DNA of 64,000 nucleotides from Marisediminitalea lipolytica (GTDB lineage Bacteria > Pseudomonadota > Gammaproteobacteria > Enterobacterales > Alteromonadaceae): contig NZ_MJIC01000015.1 in assembly GCF_001758465.1 (NCBI RefSeq), forward strand, positions 806,001-870,000, read 5' to 3'. Positions 16,689 through 25,906 of the stretch are shown here, in pieces. The translations under genes were made by a program, and so were the position numbers. Under the pieces are notes generated by a model. The model did no database searches. It saw only the letters and a program-made list of their open reading frames with translations, and was not told where the DNA came from. Position 1 is the stretch's first letter. Each line of letters starts with the position of its first letter.

Positions 16689-18032
16689 TTATTTCAGGTT
16701 ATTCAGTGGACGGCCGGCTGCTTGCCATGGCGCGACTTCTTCTTCGATAAATTTGCCAATTTGGGCCTTTAATCCCACTTCATCAAAGCGGGCAGGGTTA
16801 ACCGGATCCCCTTGAATTTCACAGACCGGAATGCCTGCTCGTTTCAACAGACTGACGGTAGTAGCGGGGCGGGAAAAGCTGTAACCACAGGTGCCACCTT
16901 CGGAAATACTGCCAAGGCCCATCAGTACAACACCGTCCAGTTCGCCAGCAATAGCCTGGTCCAGATACCACTGGTCGTTTCGCACCACTGTCATCACGTT
17001 AACCATCCGGGCTGCAACGGTTTCTAATGGGTCGCCGTTGCTGGCAACTCGATAACCGTCTGCGGCTAATGCCAGGTATTCATTCCAGGAAAAGACGGCA
17101 CCGTAGTTATCGCGGAAATGATCGTAAAAGCCGAGGTTTTGCCATAAGCCAACACCCAGCCACATCAGTCTGAATTTTTCTTCCTTACAGGCGGCTTCAC
17201 CGGCATCAACCATGGCTTTGGTATTGTCATAAAACAGTTTGGCGCGATCGCGGGCCCATTCGGTCCCCCGGTGCCACTGTGGAATTACCGTGGCAGGCAA
17301 CTGATCAGCAATGTTTAATGGCGTTGGCTGAGATTGCAAAATCAAGTCACGAATTTTTTGATAATAGGTTTCCTGTTCATTGGCTAATGCCATGATTTCT
17401 CTAAACTTGGAGTAAGAGAAAACTTGTCCCGTGTGTTGTTCTAAAAAGGCAATCAGGTCACGGTATTGCTCAACATATGCGGTAATCTGTCGCTGATCGT
17501 AATATTTATCCCAGTTTTCAGACAGGTCTGATACAACATCAGAAATACTGATTGGGCTGGCAGCGACATCTACAGAAATGTGCGGAATACCGTATTCCTC
17601 AGAGAATAAATCAAAGATTTTCTCTACCGCAGAACACCCTTTACCCGACACTATAACGGTGGGTTTAGGCAGGCCGCCCCATGGTGCTTCTTCCGGATCG
17701 GTTTCCATTAATGATGCTAAACCACTTGAGCAGTAGTCACACATGTTGTCGCGGTAACCCCGCTCCTTAAGCATGTTTTTATAGCGCAGCGTTTTACGTT
17801 TGGCTCCCACTACTGACGACCACCATTGGTTGACAACCACATTGATGCCCATTGCGCGGAAAATTTCCAGCGGCACATTTATATGGACATAGGCAAAAGG
17901 TTCTCCGCCTTTAACGCGTTGTTGCAGATCCTTAAACCATTCCCGGTTATAAGCCGCATTTTCACGGGCAAAATTCTGGCTGTAGGCCGGTTTTTTTGTG
18001 GGTATTTCAGTTGGTTTGGCTGAATTGGTCAT
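16689..18032 (-). CDS. D1 large subunit: HgdA/BcrB-like 2-hydroxyacyl-CoA dehydratase family
   Basis: A 447-residue member of the 2-hydroxyacyl-CoA dehydratase / benzoyl-CoA reductase subunit family. The recognisable landmarks are MGINVVVNQWWSS, EAPWGGLPKPTVIVSGKGCSA, WHRGTEWARDRA and a C-terminal FIEEEVAP. It alone among the eight such proteins keeps cysteines at all three places where the family binds its [4Fe-4S] cluster: C98/C101 (DNMCDYCSSG), C133 (GKGCSA) and C382 (GGTCGYSFSRP). Known relatives remove water from 2-hydroxyacyl-CoA or reduce aryl-CoA after ATP-driven one-electron transfer. The gene follows its partner by 2 bases. It is probably a cluster-bearing enzyme, but the substrate and the electron activator are not evident. 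Confidence 0.85.
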   Translation of the reverse strand: MTNSAKPTEIPTKKPAYSQNFARENAAYNREWFKDLQQRVKGGEPFAYVHINVPLEIFRAMGINVVVNQWWSSVVGAKRKTLRYKNMLKERGYRDNMCDYCSSGLASLMETDPEEAPWGGLPKPTVIVSGKGCSAVEKIFDLFSEEYGIPHISVDVAASPISISDVVSDLSENWDKYYDQRQITAYVEQYRDLIAFLEQHTGQVFSYSKFREIMALANEQETYYQKIRDLILQSQPTPLNIADQLPATVIPQWHRGTEWARDRAKLFYDNTKAMVDAGEAACKEEKFRLMWLGVGLWQNLGFYDHFRDNYGAVFSWNEYLALAADGYRVASNGDPLETVAARMVNVMTVVRNDQWYLDQAIAGELDGVVLMGLGSISEGGTCGYSFSRPATTVSLLKRAGIPVCEIQGDPVNPARFDEVGLKAQIGKFIEEEVAPWQAAGRPLNNLK

Positions 18033-18034
18033 AA

Positions 18035-19180
18035 TTATTTCTCTGCAGTCGTCAGTTCAGACAGAAAGTCTTGCGTTTGTGTCGTTACTGGGGTGAAGTC
18101 GGTTTCGTTATATAAGCGCGGGCCAAATTCGGTGGTACCGATAGCAGCGCCATGCAGGCGATCACGTAAACGCGGGTAATCCAGTGCAGCAGGATGATCG
18201 ATAGCCAAAATATGGAAGACTACGGCTTTAGCATTGGTTTGGCTGGCTTTACTAATGAGGTAATCAGCGCGGTCATGCACCTGATTGCCTAGCACGCGAG
18301 GCGGTCCAAACTGCAACCTGTCACACAAGGCATCAATTGGGTTTTCTGCCGCTTCATCGACTAGAGCTTCGGATGCACTTGAGCCAAACTCCTGATCGTC
18401 GCTGACAATAAGCGCGCCAGCCGCTTCGATAGCCTGGTATACCGTGCAATTTTCGGTATTAGAGCCGCTGTAAATAACCGGCGTACCTGATACCTTCGGT
18501 AAATCAGCCGCGAGCAATTCCCTCAGCATTGCACAATGTTTTTCAACAGGCAGTAATAAGCTGGTGGCGTTTGCGGTTAATGCGTCGGTGCCGCTAAGGG
18601 TTGGATTATCGCCACTACGTAATGCGTTAACCTGGCCAAGGAGTTTGCGTTGTTCGTTGTAGGTTGCAATTGCCGCGCGAATTTTGTCATCGTCGACGGT
18701 ATTACCAGACCACTCTTCAAGCTGGCCTTTAAAACGTTGTACGGTTTCGCGGTTGTATAAACTGGCGGTTAAGCGCTGAGAGCGGAAAAAATCAAACATC
18801 ACCGGCGTGGGTAAACCAATATCGCCGTGTATTCTTCGCGACTCTAATAAAAACTCATAAAGTGAACTGTAGATGAAGGGACTGCTGCAGATAATGACGT
18901 GATCCACATAATCGTACTGACCTGAAATCAGGCGTTCAGCGATAGAGCGAACTGCGGGGTCAACCCCGTCACCAACGTAAGGCGCTATAGTGTCTGTTGC
19001 TGCACAGGGCTCCCCTACAATACGAACGGGCAGCATACCTGCTGCGGTTATCAGTTCGTAAGGTACGTCTGCACCTATACATCCCACAACCTGCCCACCT
19101 GTTTGCTGCTTCCAGGCTCTGGCCGCAGTGTGAGGATCGGCAAAGGCAGCGTGAAAGTCTTTAATTGTTGTCTCGCTCAT
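18035..19180 (-). CDS. D1 small subunit: HgdB/BcrC-like family
   Basis: A 381-residue protein whose N-terminal part (GCIGADVPYELITAAGMLPVRIVGEP) is the signature of the second subunit of 2-hydroxyacyl-CoA dehydratases. The family's cluster cysteines are not at their usual places. The CP site reads GVDPAVRS, and the segment after D(V)DHVII has C at a shifted position (CSSPFIYSS). The later acidic motif reads SDDQEFGSS instead of D-D-x-C. It is the first gene of the five-gene operon, followed 2 bases later by the large subunit. A TATGG-type motif lies about 90 bases upstream. It probably forms a heterodimer with the large subunit and may have lost its own cluster. Confidence 0.83.
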   Translation of the reverse strand: MSETTIKDFHAAFADPHTAARAWKQQTGGQVVGCIGADVPYELITAAGMLPVRIVGEPCAATDTIAPYVGDGVDPAVRSIAERLISGQYDYVDHVIICSSPFIYSSLYEFLLESRRIHGDIGLPTPVMFDFFRSQRLTASLYNRETVQRFKGQLEEWSGNTVDDDKIRAAIATYNEQRKLLGQVNALRSGDNPTLSGTDALTANATSLLLPVEKHCAMLRELLAADLPKVSGTPVIYSGSNTENCTVYQAIEAAGALIVSDDQEFGSSASEALVDEAAENPIDALCDRLQFGPPRVLGNQVHDRADYLISKASQTNAKAVVFHILAIDHPAALDYPRLRDRLHGAAIGTTEFGPRLYNETDFTPVTTQTQDFLSELTTAEK

Positions 19181-19636
19181 CCCTATTTACCTTTTGACGT
19201 TGATTCTAATCAGTCCGCATAACCGAGTTAAAATATTACACTAATAATGTGAATGCTATGTAAAATAGTATGGTACCAATCATAAATGTGAGATTGTAAG
19301 TTGTCAATTTAGAACACGGGTATAGCTGACTAAAAAATTGATTTTTTATTTTATTAGATATTATTAATTTAATAATATTGTTTAATATCAATGCTTTGAG
19401 TTTGTTTTTGGAAGGCGGTGGAACTGCTTTTTTATTTGATTAATTTGCTAGGAAGGCCCTTCTGGCGGCAATTTTAGCGAATTGGATTTGTGATTATTGA
19501 TATGGTTTGTTTATTAATTTCTGGGTTGAGAAAGGTATTTTGCGAATCAGATGCGGGCTCAAACTCAAAGAAAGGCGCCTGGGTATTGGATTAGGTCGTG
19601 TAGCGGGAATCGACTCCCGCTACATTGAATGACTCA
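19181..19636. other. Intergenic region between D1 and D2 operons
   Basis: About 455 AT-rich bases without a gene. The half next to 19180 carries the D1 operon promoter and the TATGG motif at 19269. A perfect hairpin TGTAGCGGGA/TCCCGCTACA (19599-19608 and 19615-19624) lies 13 bases past the D2 stop but has no T tract, so termination there is uncertain. Confidence 0.5.
19269..19291. promoter_or_regulatory. TATGG-type motif before D1 operon
   Basis: TATGGTACCAATCATAA followed by ATGTGA, 19 of 23 positions identical to the site at 12777-12799. It lies 89 bases upstream of the first gene of the D1 operon. Inferred shared operator. Confidence 0.5.
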
Positions 19637-20833
19637 TTAGTCCAGGGCGTTAAAGAAAGTATCAATTTTACTCAGGTTTTTATCACTGGCCGCTGATGAG
19701 GGGAGCGATAAAAAGGGAATGCCTGCCCGGTTACAGGCCAGCTCCAGCATAGAGGGGTACTTATTAGGTGGCTCTATTGCTATCATAATGTCTGCACGTA
19801 AACGCTGTGCCTGAGCTATCCACCAGTCAGTATCATAAATAGCGAACAGCAGCAGGTTTCGGGCCGCCAGAGTTTTCAGTGAGTCGCCATAAATCGTTCT
19901 GGCGTACAGGTCAGGACAAGTCGTATATGGGCCGCCAACAATGGCTGAGCTGTGCTGAACGCGCAAATGTTCGTGAAATCTGGGGTCGCTTTCCATACTG
20001 GCATAAAAAATACGTTTTTTTACCGGCCCGTAAGCGCCAACAGCATTTTCTACCCGGGCTTTCACTTCGTCCCGGTAGGCCTCAATAGAGCGCAATGATT
20101 CTTCAGTGCCGCGACTCCACATCATTTGGTAACAGGCCAGTTGGTCTCTGAAACTAACCGGGCAATCGGGAGCTGAACCAATTAAATCACAAACCTCGCC
20201 CCAGGCATCCATTTGCACATTTATCCGCTCTAACAGCGCTGCCAAAGCGCTCTCATCAAAGGTTTTGCCACTTAATTTTTCCAGCCGCTTAATTAGCTCC
20301 TTCAACTGACTGACTCTAAGTTCGAGGCGGTCGCTGTCGACCATGTCCGGCCAGTTCTCACGAATATTCAGCCACCAGTTTGCGCCAGGGTATTTTTTAG
20401 CTGCTGAGGCAAAATTAAAGTCCAGTGGAAAATACTCACAGCCATATTCCCGCGCCCAAAGTTCGGTGACTCTGAGCTCCAGGTCTTCGCGTGTGCTGCC
20501 AATCACTATGGCTGGTTTGGGCAATCCGCCCCAGGGTGCCTGCTCGGGTGCTAAAGTAGAGGCGTAGCCAAAAGCAAAAAAATGCTGTCCAGGGTAGCCA
20601 TGATCGTTCAGTACCTGATTGAAGTGGGGGGCTTTGCCTTCGGACACGATAATAAAGTTCCAGGGGTTATACACCTGCACATCAATACCCATTAAGGCAA
20701 AAATCTCCTCAGCTTCATCACTGTGAACCAGTGCAAATGGCGCTCCAGCCAGGGCCGCATCGCGTGAAGCTGCTACCTGAGCGCGGCGCAGAGTCCGGAT
20801 TGCGTCAACGGATGCAAGACGTTCTTGTTTCAT
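19637..20833 (-). CDS. D2 large subunit: cysteine-depleted HgdA/BcrB-like protein
   Basis: A 398-residue relative of the dehydratase large subunit. It keeps fold landmarks (MGIDVQVYNPWNFI, EQAPWGGLPKPAIVIGSTRED, WSRGTEESLRSI) but not the cluster cysteines. GYPGQHFFAFGYAS replaces the first cysteine motif and IGSTRED replaces GKGCS. The late site reads AIEPPNKYPSML. The other cysteines are scattered and not family positions. Its closest relative is the D4 large subunit (29166-30413), which carries the same GSTR substitution, so the change is conserved rather than random decay. It is translationally coupled to its partner by a 4-base overlap. Function is unknown; a [4Fe-4S] dehydratase mechanism is unlikely. 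Confidence 0.8.
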   Translation of the reverse strand: MKQERLASVDAIRTLRRAQVAASRDAALAGAPFALVHSDEAEEIFALMGIDVQVYNPWNFIIVSEGKAPHFNQVLNDHGYPGQHFFAFGYASTLAPEQAPWGGLPKPAIVIGSTREDLELRVTELWAREYGCEYFPLDFNFASAAKKYPGANWWLNIRENWPDMVDSDRLELRVSQLKELIKRLEKLSGKTFDESALAALLERINVQMDAWGEVCDLIGSAPDCPVSFRDQLACYQMMWSRGTEESLRSIEAYRDEVKARVENAVGAYGPVKKRIFYASMESDPRFHEHLRVQHSSAIVGGPYTTCPDLYARTIYGDSLKTLAARNLLLFAIYDTDWWIAQAQRLRADIMIAIEPPNKYPSMLELACNRAGIPFLSLPSSAASDKNLSKIDTFFNALD

Positions 20834-21999
20834 TTAAGACTCCTAACAAAATTGGCGACCACGGCCTGCGCGTCTGTGCTGACGTTATAATCTAATTCGC
20901 TTACCTGCAGTGTTGTTAAACCCGCTTGCTCAGCTGCTTTCTTTTCGTCTACGGTGGTCCACAAGTGGGTTTCATCACCTTGCATAACGGCAAAAATAAC
21001 GGCTTCAGCATTACTGGCCTGCGCCCGGAGTAAACAGGTATCAACATTGCGCTGCAGCGGATAGGTTACAGAGCAGCCAGGGGTACGATCATAACGGTCA
21101 CATATTTGCTGCATTACATCACCGGCGTTGCCAAGTTCATGTTCAACGCAGCGCATGCCCCAGCAATGGTCTTCGCCAACCACGATGCCGCCCGCTTGTT
21201 CAATTGTCTGATAGAGCTGGTTATGGTCAAAAGGACTGCCGGCCAGAAAGACCCGGGGACCGCTTAAGGGGGGCAGGCTCGTCGCGTGTTCAAGGACACG
21301 CTTTAGCAATTGATTGTAGTCTTCTGCCGGTATTAACTGGCCGGCCCGGATAATGGCTAAAGCATCGCTGCCTTTCAGACTGGCGGGTTGTTGTTGGCGC
21401 AATTGCATTAGCGTTGAGATAAGCTGGCGGTTATCACTGTGTGTCTGACAAGCGCTTTGTAATTCTTCCTCGGTGATGGGTTTCCCCCGCCATTCTTCCA
21501 ATACTGCCCGAAACGCCAGAACCTGTTTGGTGTTAAACCGTTCACTGGTGCCGCTGGCAAGCCATGTGCGATCCAGCAACCAGGTGTCGGGGGCTTTTAT
21601 ATCGGCATCCCGGGCACACGCTCGGGATAACTGGCCGAAAGTGGCTTCTATTGCCTTACGATTATGGGGTATAACCAGGTGATCAACGAAGTCACATTCG
21701 CTGTTAAGCAAAGACTCGAGTATGGCAACCGACAGTCCGAAACCAGAAACCCGGCCCTGAGTGCTGATTAACTGGGCGTATTTCTCGCGTTTAGGCAGGT
21801 CAGTTCCACCCAGCCGACAGGGTAAAAATCCGGCGGCGGTTATCAATTCAATTGGCACATTATCGCACAAATAGCCCACGACCTTACCACCAGCAGCATG
21901 CCAGTCTTTAGCTGTATCATAACGTGCGTTAACTATACTGTGTGCCAGTGTGATAGGGTCCTGGCAATCATTTAATAATGCGGTAAACCTGTCTGACAT
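20830..21999 (-). CDS. D2 small subunit: HgdB/BcrC-like protein
   Basis: A 389-residue protein with the small-subunit signature VVGYLCDNVPIELITAAGFLPCRLGG (~40-65). Where the family has its second cluster cysteine after D-(x)-(LV)-V, this protein reads VDHLVIPHNRKAIEA, and D4 has the same PHNRK. The later motif GEDHCWGMRC is also shared with D4 (AEDHCWGARC) and resembles the D-D-x-C-x-G-x-R segment of true dehydratases. It is the first gene of a two-gene operon and is divergent from the D3 operon, with a 370-base shared control region. The length fits the family. Activity is unknown. Confidence 0.82.
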   Translation of the reverse strand: MSDRFTALLNDCQDPITLAHSIVNARYDTAKDWHAAGGKVVGYLCDNVPIELITAAGFLPCRLGGTDLPKREKYAQLISTQGRVSGFGLSVAILESLLNSECDFVDHLVIPHNRKAIEATFGQLSRACARDADIKAPDTWLLDRTWLASGTSERFNTKQVLAFRAVLEEWRGKPITEEELQSACQTHSDNRQLISTLMQLRQQQPASLKGSDALAIIRAGQLIPAEDYNQLLKRVLEHATSLPPLSGPRVFLAGSPFDHNQLYQTIEQAGGIVVGEDHCWGMRCVEHELGNAGDVMQQICDRYDRTPGCSVTYPLQRNVDTCLLRAQASNAEAVIFAVMQGDETHLWTTVDEKKAAEQAGLTTLQVSELDYNVSTDAQAVVANFVRSLK

Positions 22000-22367
22000 T
22001 ATGTTATCTCTTTGTATATTTGTATGGGCCTGGGCACGTTAGCAGAGCATGCCATGGCTATGTCAATCGTAGAGCGTTAAAGGTAAACGCGTTTGGAGGC
22101 TGCCGGAATTATCATAAATTCTGAGCCAGTAACTCTTTTTATAAAACACAATATTGTATGTAAGTACAACAATATTTTTTAACTTTTTCTTCACAATATT
22201 TAACTTTCGGTGATATATTGCCGAAATAATGTATTGCTGCATTACTTTAGTGTGCTTATGAAGCGATGGTGTTGTGAGGTGAAAAGGACTGTTTTACCAA
22301 TACAAATTAATACTGCGCTCGGGGTAATTGCACAGGCAGCGAAAATTAACAATAGTTGGAGAATCAT
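22000..22367. other. Divergent control region between D2 and D3 operons
   Basis: About 370 AT-rich bases without a gene between two divergent start codons. It contains the palindrome listed at 22150-22176 and must hold both promoters. Confidence 0.55.
22150..22176. promoter_or_regulatory. Palindromic operator-like site between D2 and D3
   Basis: AATATTGT (22150-22157) and ACAATATT (22169-22176) are perfect inverted arms; inside them TTGTA (22154-22158) and TACAA (22165-22169) are also inverted. The nested symmetry and central place in a divergent promoter region suggest a regulator site. It differs from the TATGG motifs, so a different protein may bind. Confidence 0.45.
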
Positions 22368-23495
22368 ATGAGCACTAGCACAACCGCTCAAGCTGCAGTG
22401 GCCAAATCACTGGCCGAAGGAAAACGGCTTGCTGCAACGGGTGAACGTATTGTTGGCATTATCGGATGGCGAGTGCCCGTTGAACCTGTTTTTGCCGCAG
22501 GGTATTTTCCGGTCACAATCAGTCCTGATTTATCGTTACCCACGCCTGATGCTGATGAACTGCTTTCTGCTGATGCACGGCCACCTGTTCGGGCATTACT
22601 GCAAATGGTGCTGAGCGGTGAGCTGGATTTTTGTGATTTGCTGGTGTTTGCGCCGCCCTATGCGCCTATTGCAGCGCAGACGGAAGAGCTACGGCGCATG
22701 GCACTGGTTGCTGAATCATTACCGCCAATCCACTATTTTGAAACGCCAATGTTGCGCGGCGAAGTGCAGTGCGATTTTGCGATTGAGCGCACCCGGGACT
22801 TGGTTCGCCGCTTAAGTGCGGCGAGTGGGACACCGGTGACCTCAGGTGCACTAGAGCAGCAAATCGTAGCTGCTAACGCGGTGCGCAGGCAGGTAAAACA
22901 GCTTCTGGCTGAACGCGCGGGTGACTCGATCCCGGCAGGCAGTGAACTACTTAATGTTATTGGGGCAGGAAACTGGCTGAGCTTTAGTGAACATGCTGAG
23001 TTGGCAGAAAAGGCTATGGCCAGTGTTACCCGCCTGAGCGGGCTGCCACGACTGCTTTTAGTGAGCAGCAGTGTGCTTGGCGATGACCGTATTCATGCAT
23101 TGGTTGAAGCGGCTGGCGCTAATATCGTGGCTGAAGATGATATTTATGGTTCCTGTTATGCGGCAGGCGAGATAGCTGAAAACAGCGCCGATCCCATCGC
23201 TGCCATTGGCCGCTTCTATCACGACAACCAGCCATTGCAGCGTACTTCGCCACTGGAATTACGTCGCCGCTGGTACTTTGAACAAGTGACCCGCGCAGAT
23301 ATCGACGGCGTTATTTTTTATGCCGAGGATCCCATCTGGGGATGGGATGTGCCTGCGATGAGGGAGGCCGCTAAAGCCGCCGGTAAACCGTCATTGACGG
23401 TGTTAAAAGATGTAAGAATACCTGCCGAGCAACAGGCTGTTAGTCAACAGTTAAACGAATTCATTCAAACACTTACTGCGAGGGTATCGGCATGA
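22368..23495 (+). CDS. D3 small subunit: divergent HgdB/BcrC-like protein
   Basis: A TTG at 22356 is in frame, but the ATG at 22368 follows GGAGA by 6 bases and gives 375 residues, the preferred start. The small-subunit signature is recognisable (IVGIIGWRVPVEPVFAAGYFPVTI) but more diverged than in D2 or D4. The cluster-cysteine segment reads CDLLVFAPPYAPIAA, with no cysteine at the family position. The acidic motif is AEDDIYGSCYAAG. It is first in the plus-strand operon D3-small, D3-large, CoA-transferase pair, CoA ligase. It overlaps the next gene by 4 bases and groups with the D1 small subunit by overall pattern. Function is unknown. Confidence 0.8.
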   Translation: MSTSTTAQAAVAKSLAEGKRLAATGERIVGIIGWRVPVEPVFAAGYFPVTISPDLSLPTPDADELLSADARPPVRALLQMVLSGELDFCDLLVFAPPYAPIAAQTEELRRMALVAESLPPIHYFETPMLRGEVQCDFAIERTRDLVRRLSAASGTPVTSGALEQQIVAANAVRRQVKQLLAERAGDSIPAGSELLNVIGAGNWLSFSEHAELAEKAMASVTRLSGLPRLLLVSSSVLGDDRIHALVEAAGANIVAEDDIYGSCYAAGEIAENSADPIAAIGRFYHDNQPLQRTSPLELRRRWYFEQVTRADIDGVIFYAEDPIWGWDVPAMREAAKAAGKPSLTVLKDVRIPAEQQAVSQQLNEFIQTLTARVSA

Positions 23496-24796
23496 GCCAG
23501 TCAGCTAACTCAACGTCATCAGCAGCGCAGGGGCGTAAGTCAAAATTCGAACTTGAATGTACCCCGAAGATCCGTGGCTATCAAAAAGAATGGTATGCCA
23601 ACCTCCGCCAGCGGGTAGAGGGAGGAGAGCCTTTTCTGTTAGTTGAGGCGATGACGCCCCATGAAATCTTTGAATCCTTTGATATTCCCTTTGTTACTAA
23701 CGAATGGTGGTCGGGCATTGTAGCGGCCAAACGTTTGTCGCCGTATTACTTTGATTTGCTGGAACAAAAAGGGTTTTCGAAAGGACTTGAGCGCTATTGT
23801 GCATTGTCGTTAGCTGGCGCTATCGATAATGGCGCGCACCCAGAGCCTGCGTGGGGCGGTTTGCCTAAGCCTGCAATGTATGTGCAGGGAATGCCTGAGG
23901 CGACCCGGGTTGAATTTGGTGAGCGTAATGCCGCTGAAATGGGTGTTCCGTTTATTAGTCTGGCGCAACCGCTAACCGGTAAGCCTATGCCGCTGCGCTG
24001 GTGGGAAACGTCCCGCCATGGCTGGGAAGCATTGTGCCCGGCCTGGCAAATTGATTACCTGCAGTCGCAGTATGGTGAGTTAATTAAAAAGCTCGAGGAA
24101 ATCACCGGCCGTAAGTTCGACAGCGAAAAACTGCGCGAGGTAAATGAATTATCAAATCGGCAGCAGCGAATTTTTGAAGACATCCGCAACATGATTATCA
24201 CTTCGCCGAAGTCACCGGTAGCGCTGTCGGAAATGCTGGGTAACGTAATGGCTATTCAGTGGCAACGTGGTACACAGTGGGCAGTAGATGCCGCTACTTC
24301 GTTACGCGACGAAATTCGTGCCCGGGTAGATGCCCAGCAATATACCTGCCCCAACGAAGAATACCGGTTTGCCTGGTACGGTCCCGGCTTATGGCAAAAC
24401 ACCGCTTTTTACCGCATGTTCGAAGAATCCTATGGTGCGGTATTTGTGCAAAGTATTTATATGTCGCTGGCAATAGATGCGTATCCACGCTACGGCGCAG
24501 ATACTGTGCGGGCATTGGCGAGCCGTTACTGTGCCTTTGGTTTATATACCATGGACTGGCAGGTACACGAGGCTTTAACCCATGGTTGTGAAGGCATAGT
24601 AACCGTAAAAGCCAGTGTTAACGGACTTCTGCGAGCGGCATTAGAACGAGCTGATATTCCTTTACTGGTACTGGACATCGATTTAGTAGATGGCCGTACC
24701 TGGGATGAAGAAGCGGTAAAACAGGCCATGGGTAAGTTTATTGAAGAACAGGTAAAACCGCGCAGAGCGCGATTAGCTGAGCAGAAAGCCGGCTAA
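23492..24796 (+). CDS. D3 large subunit: divergent HgdA/BcrB-like protein
   Basis: A 434-residue protein, closest to the D1 large subunit: YQKEWYANLRQRVEGGEPF, FVTNEWWSGIVAAKR, PAWGGLPKPAMYVQG, WQRGTQWAVDAA, and FRLMWLGVGLWQN-like FAWYGPGLWQN. Of the three cluster positions only the first keeps a cysteine (C103 in LERYCALSL). The GKGCS site reads VQGMPEAT, and the third site (VTVKASVNGLL) lacks the whole cysteine loop. A complete cluster therefore cannot be built in the usual way. It overlaps the small-subunit gene by 4 bases. It could be a scaffold or regulatory partner of D1, or an enzyme with a new chemistry; neither is proven. Confidence 0.8.
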   Translation: MSQSANSTSSAAQGRKSKFELECTPKIRGYQKEWYANLRQRVEGGEPFLLVEAMTPHEIFESFDIPFVTNEWWSGIVAAKRLSPYYFDLLEQKGFSKGLERYCALSLAGAIDNGAHPEPAWGGLPKPAMYVQGMPEATRVEFGERNAAEMGVPFISLAQPLTGKPMPLRWWETSRHGWEALCPAWQIDYLQSQYGELIKKLEEITGRKFDSEKLREVNELSNRQQRIFEDIRNMIITSPKSPVALSEMLGNVMAIQWQRGTQWAVDAATSLRDEIRARVDAQQYTCPNEEYRFAWYGPGLWQNTAFYRMFEESYGAVFVQSIYMSLAIDAYPRYGADTVRALASRYCAFGLYTMDWQVHEALTHGCEGIVTVKASVNGLLRAALERADIPLLVLDIDLVDGRTWDEEAVKQAMGKFIEEQVKPRRARLAEQKAG

Positions 24797-24874
24797 TCAC
24801 GGACTGGTGACGAAGAGTCGGCCGGTGCCCTCTCTTCTGCATCATCATCTGGTTATAAAAAGGTTAGTGAAACA

Positions 24875-25906
24875 ATGTCAGAAAATACAGCAAAAGGTTC
24901 GGTTGCTTCACAGATGCTCAGTCATCTGAGAGTCGTCGATATCACCACCCCTCTGGCCTACGACTGTGGTCGCTTTTTCGCGTCGATGGGGGCTGAGGTT
25001 ATTCGCGTGGACACCTCTGCGGTGCAGGACGACGCGCAGTGGTCGTTTGGCAATATTGGCAAAAGCTCCATAGTTATCGATTATCCGGGGGCGGGGCGGG
25101 ACACGTTTTTAGCCCTCATTGCTAAATGCGATGTGTTAATCGAGTCATTTTTGCCGGGGACGCTGGCACAAGCTGGTCTGGACTATGAATCACTGGCGAA
25201 GATCAATCCGCGGCTGATTCAGGTGTCTATTACCCCATTTGGTCAGAACGGACCTTATGCAAACTTTAAAGGCCGGGAACTGGTGGTTGCCGCGCTGGCT
25301 GGCACGATATCTCAGATGGGAGAAGCCGATGGCGAACCTGTCCGGGAACCTGGCAACGCTAACTTTTTTCATGCCTGCGGCGCCGGTATCGCCGGTGCTT
25401 TATTGGCTGAACGTATGCGCAATAAAACCGGCAAAGGGCAGTTGGTGGATATATCCGCCCAGGAAATGGGCGCCGGTCGCGGGACCGTGGCAGTGATAAA
25501 GCATCAGTTTGGTGACGAAGTCCCGCATCGTAATGGTCAGTCGATCAATATGGGCGGCGGATATAACCGCCTGCTGTGGCCATTAGCCGATGGCGAAGCT
25601 TTCTACATGGAGGCCAGACCCGGCACGCCGGGCGCAGACGACATGGATAAATGGATTAAAGAAGTCACGGGTAAGGCCGTTACGCCTTCCCATGACATGG
25701 CCACGGTTGAGCAGTTTCTGGCCTCGATGACGGCCGAACAAGCGGTTGAAGAGGCGCGTAAACGACGCATTCGTGTAATGTCGGTGTCGTCTCCAGAGGC
25801 CGTGGCTGCCGATGTTCAGTTAAAAGCCAGAGGGTTTTACACCGAGCAGCAAGGCGAACAGGTGCCGGGCTATTTTATTAAGGTGACCACAGGAGAATCT
25901 CAATGA
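24875..25906 (+). CDS. Class III CoA-transferase homologue lacking the catalytic aspartate
   Basis: At 343 residues it is about 60 shorter than normal CaiB/BaiF proteins. The fold is clear (LRVVDITTPLAYDCGRFFASMGAEVIRVD, GKSSIVIDYPG, LIESFLPGTLAQAGLDYESL, GKGQLVDISAQEM). The position of the catalytic aspartate is occupied by H166 (PGNANFFHACGAG). It overlaps the following full-length CoA-transferase gene by 4 bases. The arrangement resembles heteromeric enzymes such as succinyl-CoA:benzylsuccinate CoA-transferase BbsEF, in which one subunit carries the active aspartate. It is therefore probably the non-catalytic subunit of a heteromer, not a dead gene. Confidence 0.86.
   Translation: MSENTAKGSVASQMLSHLRVVDITTPLAYDCGRFFASMGAEVIRVDTSAVQDDAQWSFGNIGKSSIVIDYPGAGRDTFLALIAKCDVLIESFLPGTLAQAGLDYESLAKINPRLIQVSITPFGQNGPYANFKGRELVVAALAGTISQMGEADGEPVREPGNANFFHACGAGIAGALLAERMRNKTGKGQLVDISAQEMGAGRGTVAVIKHQFGDEVPHRNGQSINMGGGYNRLLWPLADGEAFYMEARPGTPGADDMDKWIKEVTGKAVTPSHDMATVEQFLASMTAEQAVEEARKRRIRVMSVSSPEAVAADVQLKARGFYTEQQGEQVPGYFIKVTTGESQ

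Noticed and set aside
19599..19624. Hairpin as the terminator of the D2 operon
   Set aside because: Stem is perfect, but no T tract follows on the minus strand, so factor-independent termination is doubtful.
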